Below, in pieces: positions 58,537-64,000 of a DNA stretch of 64,000 bases (position 1 is its first letter; each line of letters begins with the position of its first letter). Source of the DNA: Neodiprion pinetum (lineage: Eukaryota; Arthropoda; Insecta; Hymenoptera; Diprionidae); assembly GCF_021155775.2 (NCBI RefSeq), contig NC_060234.1, positions 21,166,526 to 21,230,525 on the forward strand, given 5' to 3'. The notes below the pieces were generated by a model. That model did not search any database. It was not told the origin of the DNA and saw only the letters and a program-made list of their open reading frames with translations. The position numbers and the translations under genes are program-made.

Positions 58537-61500
58537 TCACTCCACTATGATAGAACCGAGTACTTTGTGTACGGAAAAAAGCGTAAAACTTGCTTGCATT
58601 ATATAAATACTATTGTGTCGAAACTGGCAGACGATTTATACTTCAATATGGTACCTTTTTCGACTTGACTTAAATGTTTTTGATCAGTTTCTGTATTTCT
58701 TATGTTCTACGTAGCAAAAAATTTCAACCAAGGGGCACAGATTGCAGTAAATCATTCGGATATCAATAATTAGCTTGAAAGCTTATATACCTTGCTAATT
58801 TGCTAACTTCTTAATTCACGCATTAAACTTGGATTGTTCTGACCATAAATTAACTGAAACAACATTCCGTAGCAATAATAATAGCACGTTTTCAACTGTT
58901 GGTACTTCAATTACACCCGCAGCAGGACGAGGTCGTTAAAAAAAGGTAGAATTGCGAGAAAAACGCTGGCGAATTTTGTCATCTGCCAAGCTTTTTTTTC
59001 GCGAAGTCTAGTCTGTAAACGGGACCGGAACTCACCGCACCGATCGGTCACGTCCAACCTCGATGTCTCGGTTTTATCAATCTGTTCCCTGCAAAGACAG
59101 CATCCACGTTTTACTCGATTCTGAAATAAAAAATCCACGCTCCAATTGGTTAAAATATAATTGTTGTGTGAATTCGGAAGACTGCTGCATCTGATAAAAC
59201 AGGTGGATAAAATGAATCTATGTTAGATTCGCTGAACTGAATATGAGTTGCACAATCCACCGTTCAATTGAAACAGTTCATTATGTTCGTTTGAATGAAA
59301 TGAAAATTTTTTAGGTCATGGGATAAACTAGAGATTAGTTTGAGTGTAATTTTTTTTTTCTGTGCCAGCTTATTAGTTGGAATACTCGGTAATATGCGGT
59401 CATCGATTGACCCGTTTGTGGCCATATTCGTGCAAAATTGAACATCACTAATTACGTTCTAATTGCTAATTACAATAATGATTTATTTTGATTAAATTTC
59501 TTATAAATAAAAAATATAGTTGTATAAAATTAGCGTCGACACTTCATTCGATTATAAATCACAATTGTAGTAAGTGAAATCAAAATTCCTAGTGAATCAC
59601 AAATTATAATTGTACTTGGTATTTATTTTTCATCTAAATACTATTCTCAAATGTAATTGACATTTTTTTAAACTAATTACAATCCCTGAACAATATATTT
59701 TGGTGAATTAAAGTAAAAAATGGTGGAACTGACTTCATCCACCCTTTTGCATGGGTATGATATACTTGAATATACTGTACATACATACTGTTTGGAAATT
59801 GCAATTAGGTGAAAAAGAATTACTAATTGCCACGGAAAAGGAATCAAACGATAATTTCAATTGCAATTTATAATTAGCAAGAGTTCGATATTAATTACAA
59901 TTCGCATTTACAATCAGACAAAAATTGATGATAGTTACAATTTCGAATCATAAGTGGTCACAAATGATACGAAATCGTTTTAACAGCCTTGATAGTTGAA
60001 AATGTTGAATTTAAAAACATTGGGTTTCAAAAAGTTTCGATAGATATTTTTGTTAAAGTATAATTTTGTATTCTATACATTAATTAAGTTGTTTTAAAAT
60101 TTCAGAAGCAATTGGTTAAGCATGTAAGAAAAATTGGGTAAAAATAACGCAGTGATCACGGTTATTCGCTCTAACTTATAAAGAACAAAACGTTAGTGGA
60201 ATCCATTACCAAATAGTCATTTGAACAAAAACTTACCAATCTAAATCAACTGTGTGGAAATTTGCAGCTAGCTGTACGTAACACCAAATTTAAGGTTTTA
60301 ATGAGCAGATATTCCCATTTTTCGACCTCCGAATACATAACGATGAATATTTCTCGCAGCGATAACTATGAAATCCAACTATGCAGATTTCGGACTTTTT
60401 TTCAAACGTACGAAAAGCCCGCAAGCCCGAGTCTGGGTCGACGTAATACCGGATTACGAGTTGCGCACCGGTGTTCCAGCTTAGCGACCCATTTTATGCA
60501 GTGTACGTTGGTCGGAGAAGAATTCAAACCGCTAGAGCAACAAGAACAACAACAGCTCTGAGGAAAATGAAAGGAAACAAAATGCTTGGAAGGAAAAATT
60601 GAGACGATGAAAAGGTCGCGGCGAAAAAGTCTCGGTTCTTAATTCCCGTGCCTCCTTTAGTCACGCCCGAGTCACCTTACAAAAGACTCTCTAATCCGCC
60701 TAAAGCGCAAAGGCGAGAATATGTTTACGAACATTGCACATACTCCCAGGTCTCATGATGCTTGTATTGTACTCGGCTTGATTCACCTCTTCTGCGGTCA
60801 GGATTTTGTTCTTTCGTATTATTTTAACGGGAACGGTGCGAGTTCGCTCTTAGAGAACGAACGTGAAAGGGCTTTAGCCCAGATTCAATCACGGTCTTCT
60901 ATGTTTTCTAAAAAAACTTGGCTCTTTTCACTCCGCAGGGTAAAGATAACACCAGACGATCACTTATGAGTTATGAAATTCTGCTCTCGCGATTTTTCAC
61001 TCATTTTTCTTGAGATATTCAATTTCTTACCGTAAAATTCGTAATATTATAACGGGACAAGAACTGACTATGCAAAATTTTACGTCTAAAACTTTTATTT
61101 GGTTTGACCGACTCGTGATCAGCTCCAGTTAATTGCAAATAGATACAACGCGAGTGTTTATATGAATACAGTAATCATGCGAAACGGTAACAAATCATCG
61201 GTCAAAGCCACAAAATCAGAACAATTTATGTTTACCGTAATTTTAAGTATAGATTGTTTGCCTCGGTACAAAAGTTTTTCGAATGAGTAAAACCAACGTA
61301 AAGTGAGATAGGTCAGAAATATGATGAAAGATCTTCATTTCACATTTTCTTGGGGTGCCCCATTTTTCCCTCGAAATATTACCGTAAGCTCAAAAGGTGA
61401 AATGACTCCTCTGTTTATTGCTACCTAAACAGTAACATAAAAATGTCATTCGAATAATCATAATTACATGCTTTTACTCTGCAGCGTGCTTTCCTACGGA

Positions 61501-61677
61501 AAATTATCCTACTTCGAGTTTCGACTTAATTGATAAAAAGTGAACATCAAAAAGAGATCATTAATTGGGAAATTTACAGTCACTGTTCCAGATCCTCGTG
61601 CAACGATATTGTGATTTCATCACCTTGAAATCGACCAAGTGGATATAATATTAATTCAGGCCAGGCTGATTTATATC
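58537..61677. other. AT-rich noncoding DNA
   Basis: Around 59430-59960 variants of TAATTACAAT, AATTGCAATT and ATTGTAATT recur on both strands. A GC-balanced patch at 60380-60730 has open frames of no known family. No gene is supported. Confidence 0.5.
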
Positions 61678-62068
61678 GGGACAATGTCTTGAAACTTAAA
61701 AATCAACTGCGCATGCGCGAGTTTTATCGGCTGTTCGCGCAGGCTGGCCATCCCGAGTTTCAGCTGTAACACTGTTTCCGGTGGCGATGTAATGCATACG
61801 AATTTTCGAGGTTAGGATCTGAAATAATTGAGGCAGTGACTCGGAAAGGTTTGGGAAGCATTTTTTATTGGGTCGGAAAGTTGATTCTTCAAAGAACGAT
61901 CGAAATTTAATGCTTATGCTGTTTGAAAATTCAAACGTACACATTTTGTGTAAGTTGGCTCGCCTGCGTCACAGACAAAGATATCGTTGCGGGAATATTT
62001 CGCCGACCAATGAAATTGAATTACTTGGCGCATGCGCGGTTGATTTTCAAGTTTCAAGAGATTTTCCC
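61678..62068. mobile_element. Small inverted-repeat element A, copy 2 (MITE-like)
   Basis: 391 bp, beginning GGGACAATGTCTTGAAACTT and ending with the inverted terminus (GATTTTCAAGTTTCAAGAG, then ATTTTCCC). Each terminal repeat carries GCGCATGCGC (61709-61718 and 62028-62037). It is about 85-90 percent alike to 9860-10236 by eye, with small indels such as CTGTTCG after 61731. It has no coding capacity and no clear target duplication. Confidence 0.8.
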
Positions 62069-64000
62069 TGTATAACGCGAAGGGTCGAACAAAGGCAATG
62101 CCTTTTTGAAATTACGTACATTCCGGGAAAAATGGAGAGTCTCCTTGAATCGAAACGCCGTCCGTGGTACGTCTACAGGTACATATATGTATAGGTTGGT
62201 ATATACACACGTATAGAGAGTAGCACCTGTAAAGTCTATCAAGTCCGCGAGCGGCTCGACGGGTAGCAAGTAAGCAAGAGGAAACCTGAACGAGAAACGA
62301 GTGAAGAGGGAAAAAGGAAAAGGGAAAAGGGAAAAGGGACGAGGGAGGAGGTCGCGTAACGGCTTCATGGCCTCACCCCGAACATTTTTTCTTTATTTTA
62401 CGGGACCATCCATCTCTTTCGCCGTCCCCTCAAATGTCGTCGGATAACATGATGCCTTCATTATATATCACATCGCTCTTGCGTCTGTCGCGCCGTAAAA
62501 ACAAGCTACAAATATGAAACTCCACCACTCTTCTCCTCTTCTCTTCCTCCCCTCCCGTGAATTGTCATACGGTCAAACGAATTTCCTGCGAGATTTTCGT
62601 CACGCGACCTTTTACCGCCGAGTGCATACATCGGCAGATATATATCTCCGTTTACGCGTATATTTCACGTCTCGTACTACATGTCACATTTATTAAACTG
62701 TCGTCTCTCCTGTTTTCCCTTCAAGCTCTTAGACGATATTCGCAGTGAAAATGTAACCGTGACAATCTGAGAAAACTCAACACTCAAATGCGCATGGGCC
62801 AAATCATGTTTATCCCACAGGTAGATTCGACCAATTCACGCTGAGGTTTTCGTCTGCTTTTCAGTGTGACCAACTCACTTGTGACCGGACGCTATTTACG
62901 AAAATTTCCGCGTGCCTCTAGCCTACGCTGCGTTGAGAATTTCAGAGGGTCGAAATGTGACCCATTTGCATTCGAGTCAACGTAACCTCAAAACGCTTGC
63001 GCGTATTGGCAACTAGCGTCAAGGCGCAACCAGATAAAGTTGGCCAGCCTGTCTACGCGGATGATAAAGTTAGCGCATGCGCGTTCCGATCTTCATTGTC
63101 ACGAGACTGTCTCAATATATACATAGACGATTTGCATTGAGAAATTTATTTTGTTTAAATTAATCCACTGTTTGAACCTAATCCAAAATCTAATTTATCC
63201 GGAAAAACAATGCCTTGAATGAACTCGCCTGCCGTATTGCATTTTTCGCGAATGCTGTTACCACTGCAGCGAACATCTAGTCAGATCCTCGCTTCCAAAA
63301 ATTCTTGCACTCGATTTTATTATGCAATTCACAGATATTACAGCGGCTGATCAAATGAAAAAAAATGTAACCGACAATTTGTCTTCTGTTTTCAACTTGA
63401 ACCATCAAGTAAGGGCAAGGCGGGCGAAATGGGCCCACTTTAAAGGAAAAAATAACGTTGGACCAATTTCGACGACGCGATTTTTTGTCTTTAGCCTAAA
63501 AAAAAGTTTCAAGCGTTATCGATATGTTTCGAAACCCCGTTCGATTGTACAAGGGAACCACTTTGCCCACTAGGGCCCATTTTGCCAGCCTCTCCATCAA
63601 GTGCAAGAAGAAAAGTGAACTGATTAAAATTCGATTAGAACGCTTCGCAGTCTAGGACAATTTATCCTGGATCTTGCAATTGCATACAACGTAGGCGATT
63701 AAAAATTTTGAAATCACGATAGCATTTTCTTGGGTCAATCCAACTTTGACAAAATAAGTTTTTCGATACAGATTGCCTACCGCATACATTTAATTTGAAT
63801 AAAAGCTGTTGAATTTCGGGGTATCGATATAAAGTTCCCATAAATTAGGGGGGCCATTTTTGCTTCCAGCAATAGATCCTGTGCTACCAGTCGACGGTAT
63901 GCATAAATATTACATGCGCGTACATATATCGAGACGTACTTTATTTATCATTCGTTTATATGTACGTGTATTAATATTTATCGTACACCCGTTTATTCAA
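62069..64000. other. Noncoding DNA to the window end
   Basis: Purine-rich tract at 62278-62350; GC-balanced stretch to about 63110 with GATAAAGTTGGCC and GATAAAGTTAGCG close together and an AGCGCATGCGCG palindrome at 63072-63083. AT-rich sequence follows. Open frames (for example 63322-63573) match no known family. Confidence 0.5.

Noticed and set aside
1..64000. CRISPR arrays, tRNA or rRNA genes and bacterial signals
   Set aside because: No regularly spaced identical repeats, no tRNA T-arm with a matching acceptor stem, and no rRNA signatures were seen; the sequence is eukaryotic in character.

Overview
The window reads as nuclear DNA from an arthropod, most likely an insect and plausibly a hymenopteran of the sawfly type. 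It is AT-rich, full of homopolymers and microsatellites, and crowded with small inverted-repeat transposons. The only long open reading frame is an insect-type BEL/Pao polyprotein. The order-level placement is an inference from general character. No host gene could be identified by homology, and I saw no tRNA, rRNA, CRISPR array or bacterial-style operon.

Layout. 1-17.7 kb is gene-poor DNA holding a 179-bp hairpin (1652-1830), a long AT microsatellite, a possible 5' coding exon near 5.25 kb, two small dispersed elements (9860-10236 and 12268-12611), a stretch of recurring degenerate words (13.67-14.56 kb) and a microsatellite cluster (16.1-16.4 kb). 17746-25464 is a complete 7.7-kb BEL/Pao LTR retrotransposon. 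It has two 822-bp LTRs that I read as identical, a 5-bp target duplication, a primer binding site, one uninterrupted 1708-residue Gag-Pol frame and a polypurine tract. 25.5-36 kb is noncoding with one 311-bp TA-flanked inverted-repeat element (31593-31903). 36.3-38.3 kb is a nest of decayed mobile DNA: a 165-bp hairpin element, a fragment of the 12.3-kb element family, and directly against it a broken Ty3/Gypsy-like gag-protease relic. 41.2-42.5 kb may be a solo LTR. 43342-43751 is the best preserved copy of the 12.3-kb family. 56.9-58.5 kb holds a small inverted repeat followed by a striking 1.4-kb foldback element with about 650-bp, nearly identical arms. 61678-62068 is a second copy of the 9.9-kb element.

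How the parts relate. The retrotransposon carries everything a BEL/Pao element needs for reverse transcription and integration and lacks an envelope gene. The other mobile sequences are non-autonomous or broken and would need enzymes from elsewhere in the genome. One small family carries GCGCATGCGC palindromes in its terminal repeats. That word also occurs elsewhere in the window far more often than its AT-rich composition would predict, so transposons may be spreading a ready-made transcription-factor site. Several islands of more balanced composition (about 25.76-26.15, 52.1-52.4 and 55.0-55.2 kb) look like possible conserved noncoding DNA, but that can only be settled by alignment to related genomes.
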